From Combretum micranthum (taxonomy: Eukaryota; Streptophyta; Magnoliopsida; Myrtales; Combretaceae): 64,000 nt of DNA. The notes below the pieces were generated by a model that had not been told where the DNA came from, searched no databases, and saw nothing but the letters and a program-made list of their open reading frames with translations. This document shows positions 23,322 to 35,497 of this stretch, in pieces. Every line of letters begins with the position of its first letter. Position 1 is the stretch's first letter. Position numbers and translations under genes: made by a program. The DNA lies in assembly GCA_024138025.1 (NCBI GenBank), contig JAMXBD010001255.1:310001-374000 (forward strand), given 5' to 3'.

Positions 23322-24394
23322 TATATTTATTTTTACATGATTGTGGATTTTCCTTCAAATATTTGTAGTCAAAGAAAGGAGATGGATGATCTTGTACAGA
23401 AATACGGTAGACAAGTAGAATTGTGATGGACACATTGACAATCAAATAAATATAATAATTGTCAAGCTCCTTGCATGAATGCCAATCTTTCATCGGATTT
23501 ATTGCAACAGAGAGTATTACCAGTCTTTCAATGAATTAATTGCAATAGATAATTTATAAAAAAAAGGCTAAAAAAAGTATAACAGTTAATTGAGAGAAGG
23601 GACAAAACTTGCACCAACATTTCAATTAGTAAATCCTTGATAGAAAAGAAAAGTTCCAAGCTCAAAAAGGGTAATTTTATTATGAAAAAAAAATTGGGAA
23701 TACAAAATCGAGTTATAATAGAAAAAATTGTGAGCTTACCGATCTATATAAGTAAAAATTATGCAAATACAAAATAGATAAAAATAATTACCAATGACAA
23801 ATCGCATCTAATAGACATGATTTAGCAATTTGCAAATATTACATATGAATCGCGTCTATAAAATATAATTCATATATAAATATTTATGAGTCATACATTA
23901 TACATGTAATTCACTTTAAACAATAGCAAATCGCTCTTTGAAGATGCAATTCAGCCCAGTATGACTTTTTGTTGAATTGTATTTCTGAAATGCAACTATT
24001 ATGTAAAATTGTGAATCGTATTTTCAACATGCAATTTAACGTTCGTAATTTTATAATTAAAATTATGTAATTTTTATTTGGATAATTTTTTTAAATAGTT
24101 TGTAAACATGTGTTTCATCCACTTATTATATGTAAATTTTTCATAAAGAGTAAGAACAACCCCTCAAATATTTCTCGCATATTAGAATCCTAGAAAAGTT
24201 TCTATTTATATCATAAGTATTAAGATATAGACACTTACATTGGCCAAAAAAAAAAAAGGCATAAGATACCTACAAACAAAAATGAGCAAATTGAAATATT
24301 GTAGGTGGTTGATTAGTGAACTACATTGGATTAGAACATCCAACATGATTATACATTAATTTTCAAGTAAATTACATTTTTTTTTTTTGGACAT
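23322..24394. repeat. Unidentified dispersed repeat, copy 1 (partial)
   Basis: Shares blocks with the two copies to the right. These include TTATTTTTACATGATTGTGG at its start, AGAAAAGTTCCAAGCTC near 23643, and AGTAAGAACAACCCCTCAAA near 24147. It is shorter and more diverged than copies 2 and 3. The coding origin is unknown. A promoter-like or LTR-like origin is possible because of the GAGAGA-rich stretch followed by a conserved block. Confidence 0.5.
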
Positions 24395-24730
24395 AGTAAA
24401 TTACATTGAAAATTATCAAAACCTGAAGGTAAGGGTAAAAAGGAAAATTAATGTTTGATGATATATTTATCTAAGGTATTAGTGGCTTAAAAAGAAAAGG
24501 AATAATCAATGTTTTCTAAAGTGAGTTAAATAAGGTATTAATAATTGACCATTGACGAAAATGAAATAAACTTAATTGAAAATTAATTCAAATATTGATA
24601 CTTTAAATGATTTTATAAAAGATTGATATATAGTTTGATTTGCTTTGTATTTCTCTTTTTAACTACTCAAAACATTAATAAATTAAATGAACTTACCCCA
24701 AACGTTGATATCTTCAAGTGTAATTTACTT
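24395..24730. mobile_element. Mutator-like MITE, family A, diverged copy
   Basis: The left end AGTAAATTACATTGAAAA and the reverse complement of the right end AAGTAAATTACACTTGAAGA match the family A terminus. The interior has the family's TTAAATGAACTTACCCC block. No clear target duplication is left. It ends exactly where repeat copy 2 begins. Confidence 0.55.
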
Positions 24731-26825
24731 ATTTATTTTTACATGATTATGGATTTTCCTTTGAATTTTGTAATTAAGAATAGAAGATGGGTAGCAATGT
24801 ATAGAAGTATCATAGATGAGTAGAATATTATTGGGTACAATTGCAATCAAATAAATGATAATTACTGATTGAGAGAGAAAGGAGAAAATATACTAGGATT
24901 TATATAGGAAAATCCTCAAATAAAAGAGAAAAAATTCCAAGTCCAAAAGGGGGAAACTTCTTCATGAAAAAATAAGAATACAAGATCAAATTACAATGTG
25001 TAATTTTGCATTAAAAGTAAGAACAACCCTCACAAGTGTCTCTATGTTACGTACCTAAAAAGGGATCTATTTATACCATAAGTGCTAAGGATATAAAATA
25101 TTTAAGTAACAAAGAAAAATGGAAAAATCAAATAAATAAATGTGGTTGGTTCGTTGATTAATAGTCAAAATCGATACTCTATGTAATCAAGGAAATAATC
25201 AAAAAGGATTTATAGAATTATTGCTATAAAGCACAACAATTGTAGAATTCAAGGAGGTTCACCATAATCAAAATGAATTAATTGTGAATGGTAATTTAGG
25301 AGATAATCTCAATTGATAGTTAATATGAAAGGAAGTTTGAATGATGTTTGTTACAATCCCATAAGCCTTTGTATATAGTTTACCAAAAGAAACCAAAATG
25401 ACCATGAAAAGGACATAACATCAATCAAATAAGACTAGACTGAATAAAATATAATAAGTCAAGCAAGCCTACAACCATAACAATCCCATCAATTGCTAGC
25501 CTGTTGATGCATGACACTTGCTAAAATGTCAACTAGTCAACCACCCTCTTTTTAAGTTAATACTTAGTCGAACCATTTACTCCATATAGCTACTTGGTCG
25601 TCTTCAAACATATGAGCCGAGTCCATTTGTCTTCTTAAAACACTCATTTACAACCCATAACTTTTTTCTAAAAAATCAACAGTATAAGCTCTTAAGTGTG
25701 ATTCAAGTAAAGAGACTTATTTTCCTTTAGCATAACCAAAATTCATTTATCTATATCATAGACATTAACAATTTCCTATTAGGAGTTATGATCTTAGGAC
25801 TTAACCTCGTTTGTCACTAATAATACATAAGCTACCATATCAATGAATCTCTATGGTGGTTTAATATCTTGTCTCTATCAACCGAGGACAATAGCATAAC
25901 CTTATGATGTCACAAAGCCATAGTAATACAATTATATTGAACTATAAATGATTATTTCACTCTCTAAATAGAAATTCAAACCTCCTTCTTTTTTATATAC
26001 TCTATCTTGCTTTATTAGGCTATGTGAGGGGAAAAAAAAAAAAGGTTAGCTCTATCATGGATGCTCATCAAAAGTAACATCCCTTTTGATCATTAATTTT
26101 TTTTTTTTCATTGAGTTATATAAACGATAACCCTTAACTACAAAAGCACCTTAATTAAGAAGATTCATTTGACAAACGTAAGATGCACTTGTGGTGGATA
26201 ACTAAAAACTCTAAGATGTGAATATTGTGGTACAGTGCATGACTGAAACTCTTTAGAAGCTTGTTCTTAAGTAACATGAGAAATGAATCATTAACGGTGT
26301 AACATGCCAACTTAATGGCCTCTACTCATAATTCTCTTCTAAATCATTATGTCCACTTACAAGAATTAAAACTTTTTCGAAAAAATTTAAGGTCCACCCC
26401 TTTTTTGTTACTTTAGCAACAATGGCATAAGAATAGTTTTTTTTTAAATTAATTGTACACACAAATATAAATATATGAAAATTAAAAGAGAAGGGAGAGA
26501 GAATAATGCTCAATCAATGTATAGTTGTTTTAGGTTGTGTCTACATCCACTCTTTTGGCTTAAAGATCTCGTATTCTGCACAAATATGTTCCACCACATC
26601 CAACAAAATTAATTACAAATAGTTTGTCAAACAATCAATACTTCATATTCAATTCACTTTGATTAACACAAGAATTTGCAATATATCCCTCTTACATAAA
26701 TGAATACAATCAAAATAAACTTAAGAAAATAGTCTCCTCAAACTATTCAACTTAAATATAGTAAGAAAAATTAAGATTTAGCATATTGGCTTAAAGTGCA
26801 ATAGATGACAAAATGATCTCTATTT
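24731..26825. repeat. Unidentified 2.1-kb direct repeat, copy 2
   Basis: Homologous along nearly its whole length to 27151-30090. Landmarks are GGGTACAATTGCAATCAAAT, AGGAAAATCCTCAAATA, GACCATGAAAAGGACATAAC, AAGTGTGATTCAAGTAAAGA and ATTGGCTTAAAG at the end. No reading frame survives. The AGAGAG stretch followed by GGATTTATATAGGAAAATCC recalls sequence common in plant LTRs, so these may be parts of decayed retrotransposons. I could not assign a family. Confidence 0.55.
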
Positions 26826-27150
26826 AAGGAAGTTCTAGAATAGTTTTTATTTTTACCGAATTTTCTATTTCTTTCATTTTAATTTTTATAATCTAACATT
26901 AATTTTCTAAATTTTTATTTTTTAAAATTATTCTATTAAATTTATCTTAATTTAGTCATTTTATTAATTTGAATTAACAATTTTCAACAAATGAAAATGT
27001 CAAGTGTCAAAACTTAACAAAAAAAACTAACAGTGTTAAGAAAGACTTTATTTATAAGCTTTTGCAAATGTTAACGACTCAAATAAAGCAAAAATAGGTT
27101 TAGGACTCAAATAGAAGAACAATAAAATGTTGAGGACTAAAAATATACTT
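26826..27150. other. Spacer between direct repeats; possible MITE end
   Basis: AT-rich. The right end read on the minus strand (GGGAAAAGTATATTTTTAGT, about 27136-27155) looks like a MITE terminus, but no partner terminus was found. Confidence 0.35.
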
Positions 27151-27257
27151 TTCCCATTTTATAATTAGTAATAAATGGGTAGTAACATATAGAAGCATCA
27201 TAGATAAAAGAATAGTGATGGGTACAATTGCAATCAAATAAATGGTAACTAGTAATT

Positions 27258-27281
27258 GAGAGAGAGAGAGAGAGAGAGAGA
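27258..27281. repeat. (GA)n microsatellite
   Basis: A run of GA units within repeat copy 3. Copy 2 has only a short GAGAGAG here, so the run expanded after the copies separated. Confidence 0.85.
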
Positions 27282-27681
27282 ACAGAAAATACACCAGATT
27301 TACGTAGGAAAATCCTCAAATAGAAGAGAAAAAATTCCAAGCTCAAAAGGAGGCAACTTCATTACGAAAAATTGGGAAAAGATGGGATTACAATGTATAA
27401 TTTGGCACAAAAAGTAAGAGCAAGCCTCAGAAATGTCTCTCTTATATGCTAGAACCGTAAAAAGGGTTCTATTTATACCATGAGTGCTTAGGATATGAAA
27501 TGCATAAGTTACAAACAAAAATGGGGAAAATCAAATAAATAAATGTAGTTGATCGGTTGGTTAACAGTTAAAATCAATATTACATATAATTAAGGAAATA
27601 ATCAAAAGGATTCGTAGAATTATTTTTGTAAAACAGAATGATTCATGATTCAAGAAATGTTCATCATAATCAAAGGGATAA

Positions 27682-27880
27682 TGTCACAAATGGTTCCTAA
27701 ATTTTAGTTAATATGAAATTAGATACTTAAACTTTAAAATTGATCAATTTATTACCTGAAATCACTTTTCATGCATATCAATAGTTCCTCCATCAAATGG
27801 ACAAACACCATCATCTTATATGGCGTTTTTAACAAATATGATGAAAGTACTGTTAGCATATACGAATAATATATATTGAA
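27682..27880. mobile_element. MITE family B fragment (one end)
   Basis: Begins GGGATAATGTCACAAATGG, the terminus seen at the elements of 51156-51455 and 51529-51803. It carries the family's TACTTAAACTTTAAAATTGA and TTTTCATGCATATCAATAG words. It interrupts a stretch continuous in repeat copy 2. The opposite terminus is not recognisable, so the right limit is approximate. Confidence 0.5.
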
Positions 27881-29180
27881 AAGTAATGTAAATGTGAAAA
27901 GAAGTATGAATGATGTTTGTTACAACCCCATAAGCCTTTATATGTAATTCACCATAGGAAACCTAAATGACCATGAAAAGGACATAACATAAATTAGATA
28001 AGACTATACTAAATAAATTACAATAAGTTAAGTAAACTAGCATCTATAACTATACAAGCAATTGCTAGCCACTTGACCTATACCACTCACTAGACTATTG
28101 ACTAGTCAACTAGCCTCTTTTAAGTCAAGACTTAGTTAAACGATTCACTCCATATGGCTATTTGGTCATCTTTAGAACTTTGAGTCGATTTCATTTTTCT
28201 TCTTAGAACATCCATTTGTAACAATAACTTCTTTCCTAACAGTTCACGATATAAGCTCCCAAGTGTGATTCAAGTAAAGAGGCTCGATTTCCTTTAGCAT
28301 AGCCAAAATTCATTTATCTGTATCATATGCACATATAGTCTCCTATTAAAAATTAAGGTATGAGGACTTAACCTTGTTACTCACAAATAGTACATAAGCC
28401 ACCATATTAACGAATCTTTGGTGGTCTAATATCTTGTCTATATCAACTTACACCTATAACATACGCTTAGAATGTCTCAGAGCCATCAATTATATTAATC
28501 TATAAATGATGATTAGACTCTCTAAATATAAATTAAGACCTCCACCTCTTTTACATACTCTTTGTCTTACTTGAGCAGGTTATGAATAAAATGTTGACTC
28601 TATCATTGAATGCTCAACAAACACAATGTCCTATCATTACTTTTTTTGTCATTAAATTGTATCAATTGTAACCCTTAAAGACAAAAGCACCTTAAAGATT
28701 CATTTGACAAATGTAGCATTAGATTTGCCTATGCTAAGATGTGCTTATGACTAACATCTAAAACTCTAAGATGTGAATTGGATAGAGTATTTGACTAAAA
28801 CTCTTTAAAAGTCTTGTTCTAAAGTAGCATGACCAATGACTCTTTTACAATGTAACATGTCAATCTAATGGCCTCTAGTCATAATTATCTTTTAAATCTA
28901 TCATTAGAAAGTGTTGGTGTTCAAGGTTGAATTGGTTACTTACAAGAATTAAAACTTTTTTGAAAACTTTAAAGTTGGCCCATTCTTTTTGTTTTAGCAA
29001 TAGTGGTGTAAGAATTTTTTTTTTAATGAATTAATTGCACACACAAATTTAAATGTGTGAAAATTAGACGAGAAAGGAGAGAGAATAATGCTCAAATAAT
29101 GTATAATAGTTTGAACTTTTGTCCACATTCACTCTTTCAACTCCACAAGTATGTTCTACTATACCCAACAAAATTAGTTA

Positions 29181-29837
29181 TGTTGCACGAGTTGATTCCG
29201 CTAGTAGAAATTAAGTCCCTGCAAACACAAAAAAGTGATTAAAGCTGCATTAGAAGGTTACCCTACGTGGCCACTCCGATGTCTAAGTTAGGTCGTGGAT
29301 CTTTCTCCAAATATCTATCAAAAGGATATTCACTTAAGTAAAAAACTGACTCCTCCACCCCTTCGGGGGCAGACCAAAGTCAGGTCCATCGAATTTTTTC
29401 CATTAAGGAAAATCTCCATCTGGTAGCTAACCTAGCCCATGAGGTGAAGTCCTGCTTGATGGCCAAGGTGAAGGAGTGGTCATTGCATAGAGTATGGCCA
29501 AATTGACTATGTCTCTCTCCCTTCTACCCCACCGAGTCCCAAGATGAGACACAGGTATTTCATGGCTACTGGGCTTAGGTAAGTTAGTGGAGATTGCTCG
29601 TTAGCGAGCTTGATCTTATGGAGGTGGCTCATGGGCAAGCCATCTCAAATTCGAGCTCATGGAGAGGTTTGTTTGGCAGTGTAAGTAGCTTCTCGGGTTT
29701 ACTCACTAGGTCGGAACCTAAGGGATTGTCTGGCATGGACCCTTCTTAGGTTAGTAAAACGGTGATTTCTTGGGCTCATGGCCCATGTATGATAGTAGTG
29801 GTCTAAGTGGGATGTGGCCTATATTCCACCGTCAACA
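29181..29837. mobile_element. Solo LTR, 657 bp, perfect 5-bp target duplication
   Basis: The segment starts TGTTGCACGAG and ends CCGTCAACA, with inverted termini TGTTG/CAACA. It is flanked on both sides by AGTTA (29176-29180 and 29838-29842). The uninterrupted sequence in the sister repeat (AACAAAATTAATTACAAATAG near 26602) confirms the insertion site. Base composition is more GC-rich than its surroundings, and there is no coding capacity. Termini, length and 5-bp duplication fit an LTR left after recombination between the two LTRs of a retrotransposon; the family and orientation are unknown. Confidence 0.75.
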
Positions 29838-30090
29838 AGTTATAAATAGTTTGTCAAACATTCAATACTTCGGATTCAATTCACTATGATCAATCTAACT
29901 AGCTTAACAAGGGATATAATATGAATTTGAGAGCATATTTGCAATCTATGTCTCTTGCACAAATGAATACAATCGAAAGAAGACCTAATAAAATATCTTC
30001 TCACACTATTCAGCTTAAATGTAGTAAGAAAAATTGAGATTTAGCTTATTGGCTCAAAGCAAAAGATGGTAGGTTGATCTTTGTTCAGCA

Positions 30091-31109
30091 CTTGTATAAT
30101 ACGATAATGTTGTTATTGTTGTTGTGTATGAATCTAAATCCTGTATATATATCTGATATCTTCAATAGCTATATTATAGTCATTTATTCTTTATAATTGA
30201 TATTGTGAACCCAACTTTTTACTTCCTATCTTTAAAATCTCTTCAATTCTTTGAATTTGATTGTATAATAATATAGGTAGTACATGTGTCTTGATGTTGC
30301 TTACTAAAAACTTGATATTTTCTTCAAAAATAAATTTGAATTCATGATTATATATGATCTTATCTAATAAGAATAGTCATGTCTTTTGTATTTCACAAAA
30401 ATAGAAGCATACTTTGTAAGTTAATCTTTATATTTTTTATGCTTCATCATGATAAATCTTGTACTAAATGTGCTTCTATCTTGATGGTATCTTCCAAACT
30501 TACAAGAAAAATACACTCAAAAGTTAATCTACAATCAGATCTTGAATAGACTTGAACTTTTTCATAACTAAACTTGATTTGAAAATTAATCTTTATGAAT
30601 ATATTTGTCTTACTTAGTAGAACATGTTGGATCTATTTGTTTTACCCAAATATATTCAACCTTGGAGTCAAGCCTTCATTATTGTTGAGTTCTCTCTTTA
30701 TTAGTTTTGATTATAATTGATAAATGTGTGATTTTACACAATCGTCTCATATGAAATAGCTTAAAATACACATCTCATTGAGTTTTTATTGTGAAATCCA
30801 TTATAAGCAATGAAATATGAGTTCTTGAATTATTCGCATGAAATTTGAAAAATAGGATCAAAAGGAGGACAACATGTGGGAATTGAGGCATTTGTAAGAG
30901 GGGAGATTCATGTGTGACTTGTTAATCATCATTTTAACATGGTGAATGTTGTTTTGAGTTATAAAACTAGAATGTGAATATGGATTTAACTTTTGAGTTC
31001 AGGAGCTCATGTTCTACATTTTTCTTCTAATTGTGAACAACATATCGAATTTTCAATGTTATTAAATTGTTCACAAGCATGTTGTTACTTGAATTAATAT
31101 ATAGAATAA
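30091..31109. other. Intergenic DNA, target of the Athila-like insertion
   Basis: AT-rich DNA without a recognisable gene or repeat. It continues at 43223 on the other side of the inserted element. Confidence 0.5.
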
Positions 31110-31114
31110 CACAT

Positions 31115-32717
31115 TGGTGTGTTCAGATCTGAGTTTAACAATTAATTTCCAATAATCCTTTCCTAATATCATATCAACAATAGGCAAGTGCACCTATCAA
31201 TTGTAGTATAGGAATGGCTTATGGGTCGTATTCCTCGGGGTCCTGACAAGTACTATTACTCGCCCTCTTATTATTATCTAGTAGTCGAGTTTGATTGGAT
31301 TATCTAAATTTAATCTATGATTAACAATTAAACTATATTAATTATATAGGTTTACTAAATTACTATGCAAAACACAACTTTAGTATAATTTGATTCACAA
31401 TAAAGCAGGGTTACTCCATCATATCAACATGAATTTCAATACTAATTATCCTTTTTAAGTACTTATCTACAGAGATTCTCAATTCATGGTTCTTATTCTC
31501 ATAATAAACCAATTCTAATTCCGTTTGCGTCTATTAAAATCTCTCTTAAATAGATGGACAAAGCAGAATTGCATTTAGATTATTCTAATTATCCTAAAAT
31601 CTCCTTAAACATGCAGCAAATTTCCTAATAATCTCTATTACCAGGAGTAATCTGTTCTGGTGATTTAAATCTACTCGATGGAATTGTTTCTCAACATTTT
31701 CCATCGAGATCTGATGTAGGATCATGTCGTGCACTACAATTTCCTAACTTTATTGAAGACCCATCACTAGAAATTCGTAATTAAAAAGATCAATAACAAA
31801 TACATATGCAATTCATGTTAACATGACTTCGTAACACCCTAATCACTATTCATGCATGCTGGGATACGAACACCAAATTGGAACAAAACATAACGATAAT
31901 GGAATGCACATACAATAAGAATAAGATCAGGAAAGAAATGAAAAACCCCTTTGAATTATAATAATGAAGATGTTTGTATACACACGGGCACTTGGATCCA
32001 ATATCTCTTTCGAGTTCTTCTTGGAATCCCACTATATTTCCACTTTCTCTCCCCAACTTTCTTCTTCTAAAATGTTTCTGATGTATATGATATGATATCC
32101 TCTTCAGAATGAATCCCCCCACTTTATATTCTATGGGTCTGGTGTTTAAAAACACGACCTTTTACTAAAACAAACTACGTATTAAACAGTCATACTGTTT
32201 CAAGAAGAAGATAATGACCCATTTCTAAAAGTCACGACCGTACAATACTCATTTTCTTTGCAAATATGCATCTTGTACGGTCGTACAAAAGGGAGTACTA
32301 AATACTGGAATCATTCTTCAAGCATGTACGGGCGTGCAAGAATAAATCTCCTTCATTTCCCTTCTTCATCACTTCATGTACGGGCGTATAAGTTGAATCC
32401 CCTTTATTTTGCTTCAAAATCACTTCGTGTACGGGCGCACAAGACCCCGTACCAGCCACTGCCTTGTAGTTTCTTCATTTTTATACTTGTACGGCCATAC
32501 ATCTAGACTCCTTTTGTATTCCTTGTTGCTTTGCTTGAATTTTGATTGGATTCTCCACATATTTCTTCCTTATATTATAATTGTGTTCAAAATTGACTTG
32601 AAATATATATATATATATATATATATCAATTAAGTACCTTATCTGTTAAGAATCCCATCAATATATTATAAAATAGACCCAATTGTCAATTAAAATGATG
32701 ATAAATTATGCCTATCA
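31115..32717 (-). repeat. Athila-like 3' LTR
   Basis: Plus-strand ends are TGGTGTGTTCAG and TATGCCTATCA. It holds a (TA)n run at about 32601-32626 and six copies of the TGTACG-type palindrome at 32235-32501. Several of these copies are changed relative to the other LTR. Confidence 0.9.
32235..32501. promoter_or_regulatory. Palindrome cluster (TGTACG-NN-CGTACA) in the 3' LTR
   Basis: Six imperfect copies in under 270 bp: about 32235, 32273-32288 (TTGTACGGTCGTACAA), 32335-32348, 32387-32400, 32438-32451 and 32488-32501. Arms are TGTACG/CGTACA around a 2-base centre. The regular form and its recurrence elsewhere in the element suggest a dimeric protein-binding site. This is inference; no factor is identified. 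Confidence 0.6.
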
Positions 32718-34090
32718 AATATCCCCGCACTTAAGCCTTGCTTGTCCTCAAGCAAGAAGCTGATAAAAACAATTGAAAAACATATATTACTCATGGTGTT
32801 ACTATTCCAATGCTGGGATTAAAGGATTTCATTCTATCTATTCTTAAGTATTTTATTCGTTAAGCTAGAGTTTCAAAGCTAATCATAATGAGTCAGTCTT
32901 TACTCTCATTATTTAAGTTAGATTTTTAACATCAAAATAAACACATTACCACAATTACTAATTCAAATATTTCATCTCTTATATCTTTAGTTTCCAAAGT
33001 AGATACTACCACCAATCATTGAGTTTACTCCCTTAGTGACAGCATAGACATCAACCAATCCCCTGAATTTCTCTCCTTTATATATACTTTACTCTCCTTT
33101 AATTTATGATTGATTTTTTTATTTGATTTTTTTTTTTATAAATATATCCTATAACCCATGTAGCAGACTTTCAGTTGATAATCCCGAGCTCGTCACTCAG
33201 GTTAACAGATGTTATTCCCTTAAAAAGGGCATCCCTCGGACTTACTTATCCGAGTTATAAGATTTATTGAACGTTGAAGTGACATCCTTGGTTAATCAAT
33301 CCAGGCCGGACGACCTTAGGTGACTAGGTTTTAAAGGGACCCCATCGAACCTCAATCACTTCAATCTTTCTTTCATCCCCTTTTTTTTTTATGAAAGGAG
33401 AGAAAAATTAATAAAATTGGAGAAATCATCAAGTGAGAAGTATCATTTGAACTGTACACTAATGGTAATTCATTTCATTATTCTCTACATGCTACTTAGT
33501 GGTAGTAATAATTATTGATAATACACTTGTAGTCATATGTTATTTAGATGTAAAATTCTAAATTAAGCATGAGTAAGACTGCCCCATTATGATTTCACAT
33601 TGCTACTATAACCTTAGAAACAATTGCATCTTTAGCTTCTAAGATCTTCATTATTCCAGCACTTTTGAAATCATCAACACCACAACAAAACAGCTTTATT
33701 ACTTAAGTGTAGAGATAAGTCTTAACAAGCATTCATTATCATCATTTAAGACAAACACTTCATTTAGCATGCTTGCATGCTCCCTTCCCCACACTTATTA
33801 GAGACATTGTCCTCAATGTCTCAACTAGGATAAAAGGAAAGAAAATAAAAGTAACAATGAGAAGTGAACTCCCCTGAGTTTTGTAGGCCGATTTGTTTTC
33901 GAAACTGTCTTTACATTCATGGAATTCCAGCATGTACATCATCCAAAACCATGATCAAAATGAAAGACTGTGCCATCAATACAACATTAAGCAAAACAAA
34001 CAAAAGCATTAAACACAGATGAATGCATAAAATTAAAAGGAAAAACTAGGAATAACATAAGTCATTAGGTCCTGGAAAATGAAATAAAAA
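32718..34090 (-). other. Athila-like 3' non-coding region with polypurine tract
   Basis: Non-coding DNA between the third ORF and the 3' LTR. Its last bases next to the LTR read GTGCGGGGATATT on the minus strand, the expected polypurine tract that primes plus-strand DNA synthesis. A block at 33180-33340 is richer in G and C and holds short perfect stem-loops. Confidence 0.6.
33180..33340 (-). other. GC-richer block with stem-loops in the 3' non-coding region
   Basis: Contains CCCTT-AAA-AAGGG (33217-33229) and CTCGGA...TCCGAG (33235-33254) next to each other, plus the palindrome GAGCTC near 33187. It stands out from AT-rich surroundings. An RNA structure for packaging or replication is possible but not shown. 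Confidence 0.4.
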
Positions 34091-35489
34091 TCAGAAATGT
34101 ATTTGGACATCCTCTTCCTCTTCATCATCCGACGAATCACTTCCTTCAGTTTCACCTTCTTCTTCACCTTCTTCCTCCATCTCCTCATCACCAGACGATT
34201 CTGCCTCAGAACTTTCATAGGTCTCCCCTACTTTCAGAGCCTCTAAATCCAAATCTGCTAGTGGATCCACTTGCTCAGTGACAGGAGGAATATCTTCTTG
34301 GGATACCGGTGGTGCACTAGAGCTTGGGAGGTCCTCACTCGGTTGCTCAGGTCTGGAGGCCCCCTAAAACAAGAGGAGATCGCTAATCCTGCATGTTCGG
34401 CCAATTTTGTTAGCAATTTATGATAATATTTTGGTTCTTTTTAATTTCCGCTACATCGGCCTTGATAACTGCCACATCCGCCTCCAAATGTGCTAAATTC
34501 CCGACTGAGAAACTCGAGTGGGATGCTAACTGTGGCTGAGCTCCGGGTGCCTCAGCATCAAAATAAGGATCATCAACCTTAGCAGTTCCCCATTGCTGAA
34601 ATGGAGCATGTGTGATCCCCTTGGATTGTGCCACTCCGTCTCTTGGTTTTTGAGAAGAACTTTTGGGCCAAAGCTTCAAATTCTTCAAAACACGGGTGAT
34701 CATTTGACCCACATATATGCCATTCATCTTCGACCCGGCTTGGCGTTTGATCGCATAGGCTACTAACACTCCAACATTGACCTTGTAAGACCGAATAGCA
34801 CTCGTCAAAGGCAAGATATCTTCCTTTGTAACCGTACCCGCAGTGTCCATCTTAGAGTTTAGTGTCTTGGCCAAAATGTAATGGAACACCCGGTGGCTTG
34901 TCCAAAGCATAGTGGATGCCTTGGTTCGGCTTGGTCTAAAAACTTTTTCTCTAGAAATTGACCGCCAAACTTCTTCAATTGTAACTCCCGAAGGCATCAA
35001 TATAGGCAACGAATTAAACTCCGGGTCATTCATCTCTTCCTTCGTATATAGACCCGTAGCTTTTATGAATTTCCTCATTGAAATTGAGTGATATGCTCCA
35101 AATGCATAAAAATTCACCTTAAATTTCAACATTCTACCTATATTCCGCTTCTCTATAGAAAAGGATGCAAGGAAAGCTAAGGTTGTAACCTTATAAGCCG
35201 TTTCTTGAAGACTAAAAAGTCTCAACCAAGCGGGATCTTGTAGCAATCGTCTCATTGCCGGCACCAACCCATATTCTTTCAATACATCCCAATCTAAAAT
35301 CCCATTGGGCTTAATCACCTTTTTCTGATGAAATTGTTGATAAGCCGGCTGGTGTTCAACTTTTAATCCTGGAGGGACTGGAACAGAAGTACTAGAGGAG
35401 CCGGCATTCTTTGCATATTTCATTCGAGGCCGCTTGGGTTGTTGAGTAGTCTTTTGTGATGGTCTAGGGTTACTTTTCTTTGGAGCCAT
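34091..35489 (-). pseudogene. Athila-like third ORF (ORF3, env-position protein)
   Basis: A 359-codon frame starts MAPKKSNPRPSQKTTQQPKR at 35489 and runs to 34410. It has a basic, proline-rich N-terminus and a middle part with HRVFHYILAKTLNSKMDTAG and NVGVLVAYAIKR. This part resembles the plant retrotransposon domain annotated as ATHILA ORF-1 or putative plant transposon protein. The C-terminal part ends in a coiled-coil-like run (ADVAVIKADVAEIKKN). After a frame change near 34430 the sequence continues as KLLTKLAEHAGLAISS. After another near 34365 it becomes a strongly acidic tail (SSEAESSGDEEMEEEGEEEG) ending at 34091. So the original product was about 450 residues long, with an acidic C-terminus. 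No signal peptide or membrane segment is evident, so a true envelope role is doubtful. Function unknown. Confidence 0.7.
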
Positions 35490-35497
35490 ACCTGGAA

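Larger units (their letters stand above)
27151..30090. repeat. Unidentified direct repeat, copy 3 (interrupted)
   Basis: Homologous to copy 2 but lengthened by two insertions: a fragment of MITE family B (from 27682) and a 657-bp solo LTR (29181-29837). Removing these leaves about 2.1 kb, like copy 2. A (GA)n run marks the start of the conserved block. Confidence 0.55.

Noticed and set aside
34033..34218. Lysine/arginine-rich frame on the minus strand
   Set aside because: It is the shadow of the acidic ORF3 tail read in another frame.
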